Shown here: positions 37,515-46,350 of the stretch, piece by piece
Numbering within the stretch: the stretch's first letter is position 1
Layout: each line of letters opens with the position of its first letter
Assembly: GCF_003048675.2 (NCBI RefSeq)
Contig: NZ_CP060707.1
Span: forward strand, 1,798,001 to 1,862,000
DNA: 64,000 nt
Direction of reading: 5' to 3'
Source of the DNA: Campylobacter concisus
GTDB lineage: Bacteria; Campylobacterota; Campylobacteria; Campylobacterales; Campylobacteraceae
Program-made: the position numbers and the translations under genes
The notes under the pieces: generated by a model
Database searches by the model: none
Told to the model about the DNA's origin: nothing
Seen by the model: the letters and a program-made list of their open reading frames with translations, nothing else

Positions 37515-38855
37515 CTAAGCCTGAGCAGGCTCCTCTTCTTCTTTTATCTTTTTTCTAACTTTTACGCGTGAGATGCTAGCTCCATCCATCTTTCTCACCT
37601 CGTAGTAGCAGTTTTCATCCTCGATCTTGTCGCCCACAACTGGCAAACGACCGATGAGATTAAAAACATATCCGCCAATCGTTACTTGATCGGTCTCTTC
37701 ATCAAAGCTTATGCCAAGGACCTCTTCAACGCTCTCTAAGTCGTATCTGCCTTGAAATTCATAGATATTTTCATTTATCTTTTTATAGTGTTGGTCGACC
37801 TCATCGTGCTCGTCGTTGAAGTCACCAAGCACCTCCTCCATGATATCTTCCATCGTAAGAAGTCCTGCCGTGCCACCATACTCATCGACGACAAGCGCAG
37901 CTGAAATTTGCTCTTTATTCATCATCACAAGTACCTTTGAGATAGAAAGGCTCTCAGGCACGATGACAAATTTACGCACGATCGCGTCAAAGCTCTTCTC
38001 TTTATCCTCACTAAAGTGCAGCTGCAAGATATCTCTAATGTGTATCATGCCCAAAATGATATCTTTTGAGCCGTCTATATAAGGGTAGCGAGTATATTTT
38101 GACTCAAAAACAACTTGCAAATTCTCTTCAAAGCTCTTTTGTTTATTTATGCAGATCATGTCGCGTCTTGGCGTCATAACCTCTTTTGCGACCGTATCAC
38201 TAAAATCAACTGCATTTTTGATAAGCTCAGTCTCAAAACTATCAAGCACGCCGCCTTTTAAACTCTCGCCAACAATGATCTTGATCTCCTCTTCAGAGTG
38301 CGCTAGCTCATTCTCTTTTGCTGGCTGGATGCCTAAAATTTTAAGTCCAAATGTAGCTAGGATATCAAAAAGCTTTATGATAGGCGAGAAAAGTATCCAG
38401 AAAAAGTGAAGCGGACGAGCGATTTTAAGCACTGCTGATTCTGATTTGGCTATGGCGACTGACTTTGGAACAAGCTCGCCCATAACGACGTGAAGTAGTG
38501 TGATAAGCGTAAATGCGATCGCAAAGCCGACTGTATGAACTAAGATATCGCTAAGATTAAAAACATTTTTAAGTGGGGCTTCTATGAGCCTTGCGACTGC
38601 TGGCTCACCGATCCAACCAAGGGCGAGTGAGCTTAGCGTGATGCCAAGCTGAGTGGCGCTAAGATAGGTATCAAGCTTGTTTGACATCTCAAAAGCAAGC
38701 TGGGCGTTTGGCTTTTTCTCTTTGATAAGCTCTTCAAGTCTAGACTTGCGAACCTTGACAAGGGAAAATTCCGACAAAACAAAAAATGCGTTTAGTAAAA
38801 TGAATATAATGGCAAGTATTACCATTAAAAGCGAGTTATCGCTACTGGGGTACAA
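37515..38855 (-). CDS. CNNM/CorC-HlyC family membrane protein with CBS domains
   Basis: A 446-residue protein with an N-terminal DUF21 transmembrane domain (about residues 10-190, four helices), a tandem CBS pair (about 205-335) and a C-terminal CorC/HlyC domain ending near residue 430. Such proteins are thought to act in magnesium or cobalt export or balance; older names include hemolysin-like. Visible signatures: NAFFVLSEFSLVKVRKSR, VMTPRRDM, TRYPYIDGSKDIILG and VDEYGGTAGLLTMEDI. The start at 38855 is TTG, supported by AAGGATC ahead of it; an ATG at 38825 has no ribosome site. Confidence 0.88.
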   Translation of the reverse strand: MYPSSDNSLLMVILAIIFILLNAFFVLSEFSLVKVRKSRLEELIKEKKPNAQLAFEMSNKLDTYLSATQLGITLSSLALGWIGEPAVARLIEAPLKNVFNLSDILVHTVGFAIAFTLITLLHVVMGELVPKSVAIAKSESAVLKIARPLHFFWILFSPIIKLFDILATFGLKILGIQPAKENELAHSEEEIKIIVGESLKGGVLDSFETELIKNAVDFSDTVAKEVMTPRRDMICINKQKSFEENLQVVFESKYTRYPYIDGSKDIILGMIHIRDILQLHFSEDKEKSFDAIVRKFVIVPESLSISKVLVMMNKEQISAALVVDEYGGTAGLLTMEDIMEEVLGDFNDEHDEVDQHYKKINENIYEFQGRYDLESVEEVLGISFDEETDQVTIGGYVFNLIGRLPVVGDKIEDENCYYEVRKMDGASISRVKVRKKIKEEEEPAQA

Positions 38856-39013
38856 TTATGATCCTTAAGAGTTAAAAATTTTGGCTGATTATAGCGAATT
38901 TATATTTAGCGGTCAAATTAGCCACACCCAAAAGTAACAACGTTTCTTAAATTTAAGATTTATAAAAAGTTCTTAAATCATATTTTGGTAACATTATTTT
39001 CATCACTAAATTT

Positions 39014-40339
39014 ATGGATTTTACAATGAGCAAAAAGAATTTTTCATCACGCTGGGCGTTTATACTAGCCTCAGTTGGTTCAGCCGTTGGTATGGCAAAT
39101 GTTTGGGGCTTTCCTTACAAACTTGGTACAAATGGTGGCGGAGCGTTTTTGCTCATCTACGTTTTTTTTGTAGCTCTTTTTTCATACGTTGGCCTAAGCG
39201 CTGAGTATGCGATCGGAAGACGCGCAAAGACTGGCACGCTTGGCTCATATAAATACGCATGGGAGAGTAGAAATTTAGGCGTCATAGGCAGTATCATCGG
39301 TTGGCTTCCACTTGCTGGCTCACTTTGTATAGCCATTGGCTACGCTGTCATCATCGCTTACGTGCTAAAGGCCCTTACTCAGGCGCTTACTGGCTCATTT
39401 ATGAGCGTTGATACAAATGTTTGGTTTAACTCATTTGCGCTTCATGAGTACTCAGTCCTGCCATATCACTTCATAGTCATTATTGGCACGCTTCTTACGC
39501 TATTTTTTGGAGCAAAAAGCATCGAAAAGACTAATAAAATAATGATGCCACTATTTTTCGTGTTATTTGCCATTTTGGCTATAAATGTCGCGATGCTGCC
39601 AAACGCACTTGAGGGGTATAAATTTCTATTTATCCCTGACTTTAGCAAGCTTGAAGATCCGATGGTATGGGTCACTGCGATGGGACAAGCCTTTTTCTCG
39701 CTCTCTATCACGGGTTCTGGCATGATAGTTTATGGAGCATATCTTTCAAAGGATGAGGACATCGTAGAAAGCGCCAAAACTACGGCATTTTTTGACACAC
39801 TTGCAGCCCTTGTGGCGGCCCTTGTTATGATCCCAGCGGTCTTTGCCTACGCTATGGATCCAGCTGAGGGTCCAAAGCTACTTTTCGTAACGCTTCCTAA
39901 AATTTTACAAAATATGATCGGCGGTCAAATTTTTGCGATCATACTATTTACAGCAGTCATTTTTGGCGGTATCACCTCGCTTCAAAATATGTTTGAGGTG
40001 GTCGCTGAGTCACTCATGCATAAATTCCCACGCCTTAGTAGATTTTGGGTGCTTGTGCTACTTTGCGTGGTTTGCTTTGGCTTTGGAGCGTTTATGGAGC
40101 CTATTAGCAGTTGGGGACCTTGGATGGACTTTGTCTCTATCTACATCATCCCGATCGGCGCAGTCATCGGCGCAATATCTTGGTTTTGGGTCATCAAAAA
40201 AGATGAAATTTTAGACGAGGTAAATTCAGGAGCAAATAAAACTTACGGCTCATTTTGGTATTTTGTGGGTAAATTTATCTATGTGCCAATAGCCTTTTTG
40301 CTCTGCATCATCGCCATTAACAAAGGAATTTCTTTTTAA
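39014..40339 (+). CDS. NSS-family sodium-dependent amino acid transporter
   Basis: A 441-residue membrane protein of the neurotransmitter:sodium symporter family, with 11-12 hydrophobic helices. The first helix carries the signature SVGSAVGMANVWGFPYKLGTNGGGAF, which unwinds around substrate and sodium, and the sixth has QAFFSLSITGSGM. It would import an amino acid with sodium ions. The substrate is not evident. An ATG at 39026 (MSKKNF) is an alternative start; neither has a clear ribosome site. Confidence 0.92.
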   Translation: MDFTMSKKNFSSRWAFILASVGSAVGMANVWGFPYKLGTNGGGAFLLIYVFFVALFSYVGLSAEYAIGRRAKTGTLGSYKYAWESRNLGVIGSIIGWLPLAGSLCIAIGYAVIIAYVLKALTQALTGSFMSVDTNVWFNSFALHEYSVLPYHFIVIIGTLLTLFFGAKSIEKTNKIMMPLFFVLFAILAINVAMLPNALEGYKFLFIPDFSKLEDPMVWVTAMGQAFFSLSITGSGMIVYGAYLSKDEDIVESAKTTAFFDTLAALVAALVMIPAVFAYAMDPAEGPKLLFVTLPKILQNMIGGQIFAIILFTAVIFGGITSLQNMFEVVAESLMHKFPRLSRFWVLVLLCVVCFGFGAFMEPISSWGPWMDFVSIYIIPIGAVIGAISWFWVIKKDEILDEVNSGANKTYGSFWYFVGKFIYVPIAFLLCIIAINKGISF

Positions 40340-40366
40340 CTTAGCCCATCAAAAGACGAGCTAAGT
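40339..40366. terminator. Bidirectional hairpin between convergent genes
   Basis: A seven-bp stem (ACTTAGC / GCTAAGT) beginning at the last base of the transporter stop codon. It is weak, without a good T run on either side. Confidence 0.35.
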
Positions 40367-40378
40367 CTAAATTTGAAG

Positions 40379-40828
40379 TTATTTTAGCTTTTTAGAGCCG
40401 ATGTAAGTAGCAAAGACCTCTTGTGAGCCATCTTTTTTAAAGAGTATGACGTCGTATTGCTCGGCTTTGCCGCCTTGCTCCATGCCCTGACTCTCCATAG
40501 GCATGCCAGGCACTGCGATACCAACGGCATCTTTTGGTTTAAGCTCTAAAAGACGCTTGACCTCATCAGCTGGCACGTGACCCTCGATGACGTAGCCATC
40601 AACGATAGCTGTGTGGCAGCTTGAAAGCTCTAGTGGCACGTGAAATTCTTTTTTAACCTTGACCAAGTCATCTACTTTTATGGTCTCTTCGCTAAAGCCA
40701 GCTTTTTGCATAGCACTCGCCCAGTTGCCACAACAACCGCAAGTTGGGCTTTTATAGACCTTCATATCGGCCGCAAGTGCTAAGGTCGCACAAAGACTAA
40801 GAGCTAAAAATGCAAATTTCTTCATCAT
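40379..40828 (-). CDS. DUF411 periplasmic metal-binding protein
   Basis: A 149-residue protein with a Sec signal peptide ending LALAADM. The mature domain starts with MKVYKSPTCGCCGNW, a thioredoxin-like fold with a CGCC site, and continues with LSSCHTAIVDGYVIEGHVPADEV, the DUF411 signature. DUF411 proteins are often found in copper-resistance loci and are thought to bind copper. No copper pump gene is nearby. The second codon is also ATG (40825) and better spaced from the AAAGGA site, so it may be the true start. Confidence 0.85.
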   Translation of the reverse strand: MMKKFAFLALSLCATLALAADMKVYKSPTCGCCGNWASAMQKAGFSEETIKVDDLVKVKKEFHVPLELSSCHTAIVDGYVIEGHVPADEVKRLLELKPKDAVGIAVPGMPMESQGMEQGGKAEQYDVILFKKDGSQEVFATYIGSKKLK

Positions 40829-40900
40829 TTTCCTTTACGTTAAAATTTGCAAAATGATATAGTTTGGTTTTAAATTTTATATAAATGCTTAAACCTTGCC

Positions 40901-40909
40901 TGCTATAAT
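40901..40909 (+). promoter_or_regulatory. Extended -10 promoter for the SbmA-like gene
   Basis: TGCTATAAT, a TGn-extended -10 box, 26 bases ahead of the ATG at 40935. Confidence 0.6.
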
Positions 40910-40934
40910 TGCCAAAATTTACAAAAGGCACTTT

Positions 40935-41903
40935 ATGTTTTCATCATTTTTCAAAGACAAAAAATGGGCGCTTTGGGCTTACGGCGGAGCGATATTTATC
41001 ATCTTGCTGCTTGTCTATCAAACGCACCTAAACGTCCGCATCAACGAGTGGTATAAAAATTTCTACGACATCATGCAAAACTCAAAAGATCACAATGTAG
41101 ATGAGTTTTGGCAAGGGATATTAAATTTCTTAAAGATCGCCATGCCTTATGTCGTGACCTACACGGTGATATCGTTCTTTGCGAGCCACTGGGTCTTTCG
41201 CTGGAGGGAGGCGATGACCTTTAAATATCTCAAATTTTGGCGAAACTGCCAAAACGACATCGAGGGCAGCTCGCAGCGTATCCAAGAGGACGTTTATCGC
41301 TTTGCTAAGATCATGGAGAGCCTTGGCGTGCAGGTTTTAAAGGCGTTTATGACGCTCATCGCCTTTATACCGGTGCTTTGGGAGCTAAGCAAAAGCGTGA
41401 GCCTGCCTTTCATCAAGGACATCGAGGGCTCGCTAGTTTATATCGCGCTACTAATTAGCGTCGGAGGCCTCATCGTATCGTGGTTTGTGGGCATAAAGCT
41501 GCCACACCTTGAGTATAACAACCAAAAAGCGGAGGCGGCCTTTAGAAAAGAGCTGGTTTATGGCGAGGATGATAAGCTTAAATTTTGCCAGCCAAACGTC
41601 ATGCTAGAGCTTTTTACGGGGGTCAAGCTAAACTACTACAAGCTATTTTTGCACTACGGCTACTTTAATCTTTGGCTCATCTCGTTTTCGCAAATTCTTG
41701 TCATCGTGCCTTACATCATCATGGGCAATGGCCTATTTAGCGGCGTCATCACGCTTGGCGTTTTAATCCAAGCTAGCAATGCCTTCTCGCAGGTCAGAGA
41801 GAGCTTTAGCGTCTTTATCGATAACTGGACGACGATAACGGAGCTAAGATCGGTCAATAAACGTTTGAGAGAATTTGAGAGAAATATAGACTATAAAGCG
41901 TAG
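40935..41903 (+). CDS. SbmA/BacA-like peptide transporter
   Basis: A 322-residue membrane protein resembling the SbmA/BacA family: MFSSFFKDKKW start, then VYQTHLNVRINEWYKNFYDIMQN, WRWREAM-type segment (HWVFRWREAMTFKYL) and RIQEDVYRFAKIMESLG. It has about seven hydrophobic helices and no ATP-binding domain. SbmA/BacA proteins import peptide antibiotics using the proton gradient. The start is set by the ATG with AAAAGG upstream; an earlier in-frame TTG lies inside the promoter. The protein is shorter than E. coli SbmA. Confidence 0.82.
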   Translation: MFSSFFKDKKWALWAYGGAIFIILLLVYQTHLNVRINEWYKNFYDIMQNSKDHNVDEFWQGILNFLKIAMPYVVTYTVISFFASHWVFRWREAMTFKYLKFWRNCQNDIEGSSQRIQEDVYRFAKIMESLGVQVLKAFMTLIAFIPVLWELSKSVSLPFIKDIEGSLVYIALLISVGGLIVSWFVGIKLPHLEYNNQKAEAAFRKELVYGEDDKLKFCQPNVMLELFTGVKLNYYKLFLHYGYFNLWLISFSQILVIVPYIIMGNGLFSGVITLGVLIQASNAFSQVRESFSVFIDNWTTITELRSVNKRLREFERNIDYKA

Positions 41904-42002
41904 GGGTTAAATTTAGGATATAGCATCTAAATTTTGAATTTATACGGTCACAAATCAAGCGGCACACAACATGCGCTTTATTGTCAGGCAAGTGTCAGGC
42001 AA

Positions 42003-42112
42003 ATTTTAAAATTTACAAGCGAGCATATCACGGCTCTAAATTTAGTGGCTAGTGGCTACGAGACCTAAATTTAGTAGTCTGCTAAGGCGAGTGAGTAAGA
42101 TTTTAAAATTTG
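42003..42112. repeat. ~105-bp imperfect palindromic repeat, degenerate copy
   Basis: Same plan as the copies at 42155 and 42482, with CGGCTCTAAATTTAG on the left and CTAAATTTAGTAGTC on the right, but a different loop and many substitutions. It is flanked by AATTTTAAAATTT-type sequence as are the others. Confidence 0.6.
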
Positions 42113-42154
42113 TAAATTTGCTTCGTCAATTTATATAAGTGTCAAGTAAATTTT

Positions 42155-42259
42155 AAAATTTCATGAGCGAGTAATTTCGGCTCTAAAATTTGAGCTAAGC
42201 GGTAAGAGAAGCCAAATTTTAGTAGTCAATTCTTGCGAGCGAGTAAAAGTTTAAAATTT
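42155..42259. repeat. ~105-bp imperfect palindromic repeat, copy A
   Basis: Contains TCATGAGCGAGTAATTTCGG, then GAGCTAAGCGGTAAG in the loop and CCAAATTTTAGTAGTCAATT on the right. The left and right halves are imperfect reverse complements of about 35 bases, so the RNA or single strand folds into one hairpin. Confidence 0.8.
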
Positions 42260-42281
42260 ACTTTGAGATATAAATTTATCA

Positions 42282-42362
42282 AAAGGGAGACAAGGGGACT
42301 TGAATTACGGTCTGCTTGCAGTTGCGAGCTAGCGAAGCAAAGCCGTCCCCTTATCCCCCTTT
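42282..42362. repeat. Long GC-rich hairpin with 18-bp arms
   Basis: Arms at 42282-42299 and 42345-42362 (AAAGGGAGACAAGGGGAC against GTCCCCTTATCCCCCTTT) pair with two mismatches. Inside is a further stem, TGCTT with AAGCA. It is much richer in G and C than the surroundings. Confidence 0.7.
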
Positions 42363-42392
42363 TTAAATCCCCCGTCTGCTTGCAGTTACGAG
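42310..42392. repeat. Direct repeat pair of 19 bases, spaced 64 bases
   Basis: GTCTGCTTGCAGTTGCGAG at 42310-42328 and GTCTGCTTGCAGTTACGAG at 42374-42392 differ in one base. The first lies in the loop of the GC-rich hairpin, the second just beyond it. Confidence 0.7.
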
Positions 42393-42481
42393 ACGAAGTC
42401 GAAGTAAAAACCCCTCGTACGTTAGAAGTGGCATGCAATAGCACTATCGTGCCGCACGCGTTTTAAAACCCTATCAAATAT

Positions 42482-42588
42482 TAAAATTTCATGAACGAGT
42501 AATTTCGGCTCTAAAATTTGAGCTAAGCGATAAGCGAAGCCAAATTTTAGTAGTCAATTCTTGTGAGTGAATGAGATTTTAAAATTTT
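42482..42588. repeat. ~105-bp imperfect palindromic repeat, copy B
   Basis: Almost identical to copy A apart from a handful of bases (GAACGAG for GAGCGAG, GCGATAAGC for GCGGTAAGA). Same orientation. Confidence 0.8.
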
Positions 42589-42657
42589 GTAAAAATCCAA
42601 AACCAGCCCTAAATTTAAATTTCACTCTTCGTTTAACAATGCATATCCAACGCAAGC

Positions 42658-42663
42658 TATAAT
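42658..42663 (+). promoter_or_regulatory. Probable sigma70 -10 box for the M48 gene
   Basis: TATAAT in AAGCTATAATAAGCC, 30 bases ahead of the start codon. Confidence 0.5.
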
Positions 42664-42693
42664 AAGCCAAATTTTAATCCAAAAAGGATGAAA

Positions 42694-43497
42694 ATGAAAA
42701 AAATTTTACTTACGTTATTAACAGCTAGCATGCTTATCACTGGCTGCACGAGCGTCACAAAGTCAGGCGTTGTGGGCGCAGATCGCAAGCAGTTCATGCT
42801 AGTATCTTCTGAAGCGATGGAGCAAAGCTCGGCTCAAGCTTATGTCAAGACGCTCACAGCTGCTAGAAGCAAGGGCGAGCTAAATGTCGATCCGATCCTC
42901 ACAAAAAGGGTTCAAGATATCGCAAAAAGGCTGATCGCGCAAACTGGCGTTTTCAGAGACGACGCCCTAAAATGGAAGTGGCAAGTAAATGTCATAAACG
43001 AAGATACGCTAAATGCTTGGTGCATGCCAGGGGGCAGGATCGTCGTTTATAGCGGTATTATTAAAAAGCTAAATTTGACAGATGCGCAGCTAGCAGCGGT
43101 CATGGGTCACGAGATCGCCCACGCGCTTAGAGAGCACAGCAGGGAGCAAGCGAGCACCGACCAGCTCAAAAACATCGGCATCTTCGCAGTCGCAACCGCC
43201 ACAGGACTTGGCGACCTTGGCGCAAGCGCTCTAAATTTAGCCAGCCAATACACCATCTCACTGCCATTTTCTCGCTCACACGAGACCGAGGCCGATCACA
43301 TCGGCACTGAGCTAATGGCAAGAGCTGGATACGATCCAAAAGAGGCGGTCGAAGTTTGGGTTAAAATGAGCAAGATGAATGTCGGCAAAGTGCCTGAAAT
43401 TCTAAGCACTCACCCATCAAACGAGAGCAGGATCAAGGACCTAAAAGAGATCGCAGCAAAGCTTGAGCCAGTATATCAAGCAGCCAAAAAAGGCTAA
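42694..43497 (+). CDS. M48-family metalloprotease lipoprotein
   Basis: A protein of about 267 residues with a lipoprotein signal peptide (lipobox LITGC), so it is anchored in the periplasm. The zinc site is seen as MGHEIAHALREH with the third ligand in SHETEADHIG, the Ste24/LoiP-type M48 signature. Such proteases help quality control of outer-membrane proteins. Two ATGs lie six bases apart (42688 and 42694); AAGG is properly spaced only for the second, so I chose it. The next gene begins two bases after its stop. Confidence 0.93.
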   Translation: MKKILLTLLTASMLITGCTSVTKSGVVGADRKQFMLVSSEAMEQSSAQAYVKTLTAARSKGELNVDPILTKRVQDIAKRLIAQTGVFRDDALKWKWQVNVINEDTLNAWCMPGGRIVVYSGIIKKLNLTDAQLAAVMGHEIAHALREHSREQASTDQLKNIGIFAVATATGLGDLGASALNLASQYTISLPFSRSHETEADHIGTELMARAGYDPKEAVEVWVKMSKMNVGKVPEILSTHPSNESRIKDLKEIAAKLEPVYQAAKKG

Positions 43498-43499
43498 GC

Positions 43500-43982
43500 T
43501 TGATCGAGCAAGCAAATTTAAGCGACCTTGAAGCGATCACGCAAATTTACAACGAATACATCTTAGAAAGAAGTGCGACTGCTGATATGCAGCCAGTTAG
43601 CACAAAGGAGCGAGAGCCTTGGTTTAACGCCCACGGTGGCTCGCGCCCTATCTTTATCTACAAAGAAAATGATGAAATTTTAGGCTACTGCTCACTAAGC
43701 GACTTTAGTCCCAAGATCGCTTACGATATAAGCGTAGAGATAAGCATCTATGTCGCTAAAAAAGCCCTTAAAAAGGGCATCGGCAAGCAGCTTTTAGCCC
43801 ACAGCTTAAATGAAGCTAGAGGGCTAAATTTAAAAAACATCATTGCGCTAATCTTTAGCAAAAACGAAGCGAGCCTTGGGCTATTTTTGAAATTTGGCTT
43901 TGAAAAATGGGGCGAACTACCTGGCGTTTGCCTGATGGATGGCGAGTACAAAGATGTCGTTATCTTGGGGCTAAAGCTCTAA
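43500..43982 (+). CDS. GNAT-family N-acetyltransferase (PAT/MnaT type)
   Basis: A 160-residue acetyltransferase. The acetyl-CoA loop is KKALKKGIGKQLLAHSLNEA, preceded by the strand VEISIYVA, and the C-terminal SKNEASLGLFLKFGFEKWGELPGV is typical of the L-amino-acid/phosphinothricin N-acetyltransferase branch (also MnaT). It probably acetylates an amino acid or analogue. The start codon is TTG, with AAAAGG ahead, two bases after the M48 stop. Confidence 0.88.
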   Translation: MIEQANLSDLEAITQIYNEYILERSATADMQPVSTKEREPWFNAHGGSRPIFIYKENDEILGYCSLSDFSPKIAYDISVEISIYVAKKALKKGIGKQLLAHSLNEARGLNLKNIIALIFSKNEASLGLFLKFGFEKWGELPGVCLMDGEYKDVVILGLKL

Positions 43983-44007
43983 AAGCCAAGCATTAAGCAA
44001 ATGAAGA

Positions 44008-44013
44008 TATAAT
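44008..44013 (+). promoter_or_regulatory. -10 box for tRNA-Ser
   Basis: TATAAT 12 bases upstream of the tRNA 5' end. Confidence 0.6.
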
Positions 44014-44025
44014 CACCTTCTTCTT

Positions 44026-44113
44026 GGGTAGATGTCCGAGCGGTTTAAGGAGCACGCCTGGAACGCGTGTGTGGGGCAACTCACCGAGAGTTCGAATCTC
44101 TCTCTACCCGCCA
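44026..44113 (+). tRNA. tRNA-Ser (GGA)
   Basis: An 88-base tRNA with acceptor GGGTAGA / TCTACCC, the long variable arm of class II tRNAs, anticodon GGA in CTGGAAC, TTCGAATC T-loop and encoded CCA. Confidence 0.97.
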
Positions 44114-44171
44114 GAAATTTAACAAAATTTACTCTATAACTTTAATACAAAAAGAAATTTAAAGGATCAAA

Positions 44172-45746
44172 ATGATCGAACATTTACTGCTATTTTTTGC
44201 ACTACTAGCTATCATCATCGCTTTGGTGATGGTCTCAAACCGCCTAAAGGTCGCCTATCCGGTGCTATTAGTCCTTGGCGGGCTTGCCATTAGCTTTGTG
44301 CCAAATTTACCAAGTATAAAGATCGATCCTGAGCTTATTTTCATCATATTTTTACCGCCACTTCTTTATGAGGCTGCGTGGGCAAACTCACTAAAAGAGC
44401 TCTTTAAATGGCGCCGCATGATCGGCAGTTTCGCCTTTATCGTGGTTTTCATAAGCGCAGCAGCAGTTGCAGTGATAGCAAATTTAGTGATCCCTGGCTT
44501 TTCGCTCGCCCTTGGCTTCATGCTAGGAGCCATCGTCTCGCCACCAGATGCGGTGAGCACGGCAGCTATCCTTAAATTTGTCAAAGCCCCACGCAGGATC
44601 AGCGCCATTTTGGAGGGCGAGAGCCTTTTAAATGACGCCTCATCGCTCATCATCTTCCGCTTCGCCGCAGTTGCAGTGACAACTGGGCAGTTTATCTGGT
44701 ATGAGGCGGCTGCTAGCTTTGTTTGGATGGTGGTTGGTGGCGTTTTGGCGGGTCTTGTAGTGGCACTTGCGGCTTATTTTTTACATAAAATTTTGCCAAC
44801 TGATGAAAACAGCGAAACGATAATGACGATCACGACGCCTTATATCATGTATATCTTGGCTGAGGAGCTTGGCGCTAGCGGCGTTTTGGCGGTGGTTTGT
44901 GGCGGACTTTATCTCTCTACTAAGAAAAATGAAATTTTTACCGCTTCAACAAGGATCCACGCGGTGCCCGTTTGGAACAACTTTATCTTTTTGCTAAACG
45001 GCCTTGCCTTTACCATGATCGGCCTTGATCTGCCTGAAATTTTAGCAGGCCTTAAGCGTAGCAGCGTCTCGCTCTTTGAGGCAGTCTTTTACGGCGTTTT
45101 GGTTACTGCAGTGCTCATCGTTATCCGCCTCATGGCATCTTATGGAGCCGTTTATATCACGATGTTTATGAAGCGTTATATCAGCGTGGCGGACGATCGC
45201 AACCCTGGTAAAGCCACACCATTTATCGTCGGCTGGGCTGGCATGAGGGGCGTAGTCTCGCTGGCTGCAGCACTTTCTATCCCTACCATGGCTGGAGACG
45301 AGCCCTTTCCGCATAGAGATCTCATCTTATTTATCACCTTTGTTGTGATCTTGCTAACGCTTGTGGTTCAGGGCTTAAGCTTACCACTGCTCATCAAAAG
45401 TGTGAAATTTCCAGACTTTAACGACCATATGCCAAATGAGCTTGCAAGGATCAAGATAAAAAAGGCGATCGCAGAGGCTTCGCTTAAATTTCAAAGCGAG
45501 AAATTTTGCAATGAGGAGAATTTCTTGTTTCAGAAACTCAAAGAAGTTTGGAATTTCGAGCTTTCAAATGAAAATTTCGAGATCAGCGACGAGGTCAGGC
45601 AGACCTATTTTGAGATCCTAAATGAGCAGCGAAAGGCGCTTTGTGAGCTAAACAAAGACCCAAAGATCGACGAAGAGGTCATTAGGACATTTTTATATCA
45701 CATCGACCTTGAAGAGCAGAGGTGGCGTGCGCATAGCGAGCACTAA
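44172..45746 (+). CDS. CPA1-family Na+/H+ antiporter
   Basis: A 524-residue protein: about 12 hydrophobic helices in residues 1-410, then a cytoplasmic tail of about 110 charged residues. The antiporter core is visible as FLPPLLYEAAW, GAIVSPPDAVSTAAIL and EGESLLNDASSLIIF, with the paired acidic ion-binding position (ND) typical of CPA1/NhaP. WAGMRGVVSLAAALSIP comes later. It would exchange sodium or potassium for protons. An AAAGGAT site precedes the ATG. The 3' end overlaps the convergent gene by 4 bases. Confidence 0.93.
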   Translation: MIEHLLLFFALLAIIIALVMVSNRLKVAYPVLLVLGGLAISFVPNLPSIKIDPELIFIIFLPPLLYEAAWANSLKELFKWRRMIGSFAFIVVFISAAAVAVIANLVIPGFSLALGFMLGAIVSPPDAVSTAAILKFVKAPRRISAILEGESLLNDASSLIIFRFAAVAVTTGQFIWYEAAASFVWMVVGGVLAGLVVALAAYFLHKILPTDENSETIMTITTPYIMYILAEELGASGVLAVVCGGLYLSTKKNEIFTASTRIHAVPVWNNFIFLLNGLAFTMIGLDLPEILAGLKRSSVSLFEAVFYGVLVTAVLIVIRLMASYGAVYITMFMKRYISVADDRNPGKATPFIVGWAGMRGVVSLAAALSIPTMAGDEPFPHRDLILFITFVVILLTLVVQGLSLPLLIKSVKFPDFNDHMPNELARIKIKKAIAEASLKFQSEKFCNEENFLFQKLKEVWNFELSNENFEISDEVRQTYFEILNEQRKALCELNKDPKIDEEVIRTFLYHIDLEEQRWRAHSEH

Positions 45747-46255
45747 AATTTTCTTCCGACATTGCAACTTACCGCACCGCAAAATCTCTTGCCAAATTTA
45801 GCCTCGACGATGAGCACAAGCACAAAAAATATCTTCTCATCGTTCATGCGTGCGATCTGACGCAAAGTCTGGCTAGGACTATTAAATTTAACATCATTTT
45901 CGCGCAAACTCTTGCAAAACTCGCCCTCGTCAAAGCCAAGCATGCGTGAAATTTCACTGATGCTGTAAGGCTCAAGCGAGGCGATGATGCGGTCCATGTT
46001 GCAGATCGTTGGATTTTTGCGGTGCGTGGCGACATCGATCATCTCATTTATGAGCTTTACTAGCTTTCTTCTGCGGTTAAAAAGGTGCAAGATCACAGCA
46101 CAAACGATCAAAGCTCCTGCAAATTTGTGCGCGCTCATCATCCACTCATTATACTCGCCCATGGCGAAATTTAGCCCAGTAAATGCAAGCAGGCAGATCC
46201 CACAGGCAAGAGCACAGACGATACAAAATTTATATATCACTTCCACTTTTAGCAA
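45743..46255 (-). CDS. Small membrane protein of unknown function
   Basis: A 170-residue protein with two hydrophobic helices in residues 5-65, the second after a HKFAGALIVCAVILHLF segment resembling DUF4405/cytochrome-b561-like bundles, though only two helices are present. It is followed by a cytoplasmic region with a short helix-turn-helix look (SISEISRMLGFDEGEF). I cannot name the family. The start is TTG with AAGGA seven bases ahead. It sits alone between the antiporter and the TonB gene. Confidence 0.5.
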   Translation of the reverse strand: MLKVEVIYKFCIVCALACGICLLAFTGLNFAMGEYNEWMMSAHKFAGALIVCAVILHLFNRRRKLVKLINEMIDVATHRKNPTICNMDRIIASLEPYSISEISRMLGFDEGEFCKSLRENDVKFNSPSQTLRQIARMNDEKIFFVLVLIVEAKFGKRFCGAVSCNVGRKF

Positions 46256-46308
46256 TGCAAATTCCTTAGTTTTTTGAAATTATACACCTACTATGCAAAA
46301 AATGAATG

Positions 46309-46334
46309 GCGCCAACTAGAAATTTAGCTGGCGC
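46309..46334 (-). terminator. Intrinsic terminator after the TonB receptor gene
   Basis: Stem GCGCCA/TGGCGC extended inside by CTA/TAG, followed on the minus strand by CATTCATTTTTTG. It lies 17 bases after the receptor stop codon. Confidence 0.75.
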
Positions 46335-46350
46335 ATTAGAGTAAATTTAG

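Larger units (their letters stand above)
41904..42693. other. 790-bp gene-free region built of repeats
   Basis: No gene is credible here. The region is made of three ~105-bp palindromic units (42003-42112, 42155-42259, 42482-42588) with a separate hairpin and direct-repeat block between the last two. It ends with the promoter of the M48 gene. Confidence 0.7.

Noticed and set aside
42226-42466. Open frames of 72-77 codons on both strands in the GC-rich block
   Set aside because: They span the inverted and direct repeats and have no start signals; the coding look is a by-product of the GC-richer composition.
41904-42693. Prophage or integrative element boundary
   Set aside because: The region is repetitive, but there is no integrase, no attachment-type duplication at the nearby tRNA-Ser and no phage gene.
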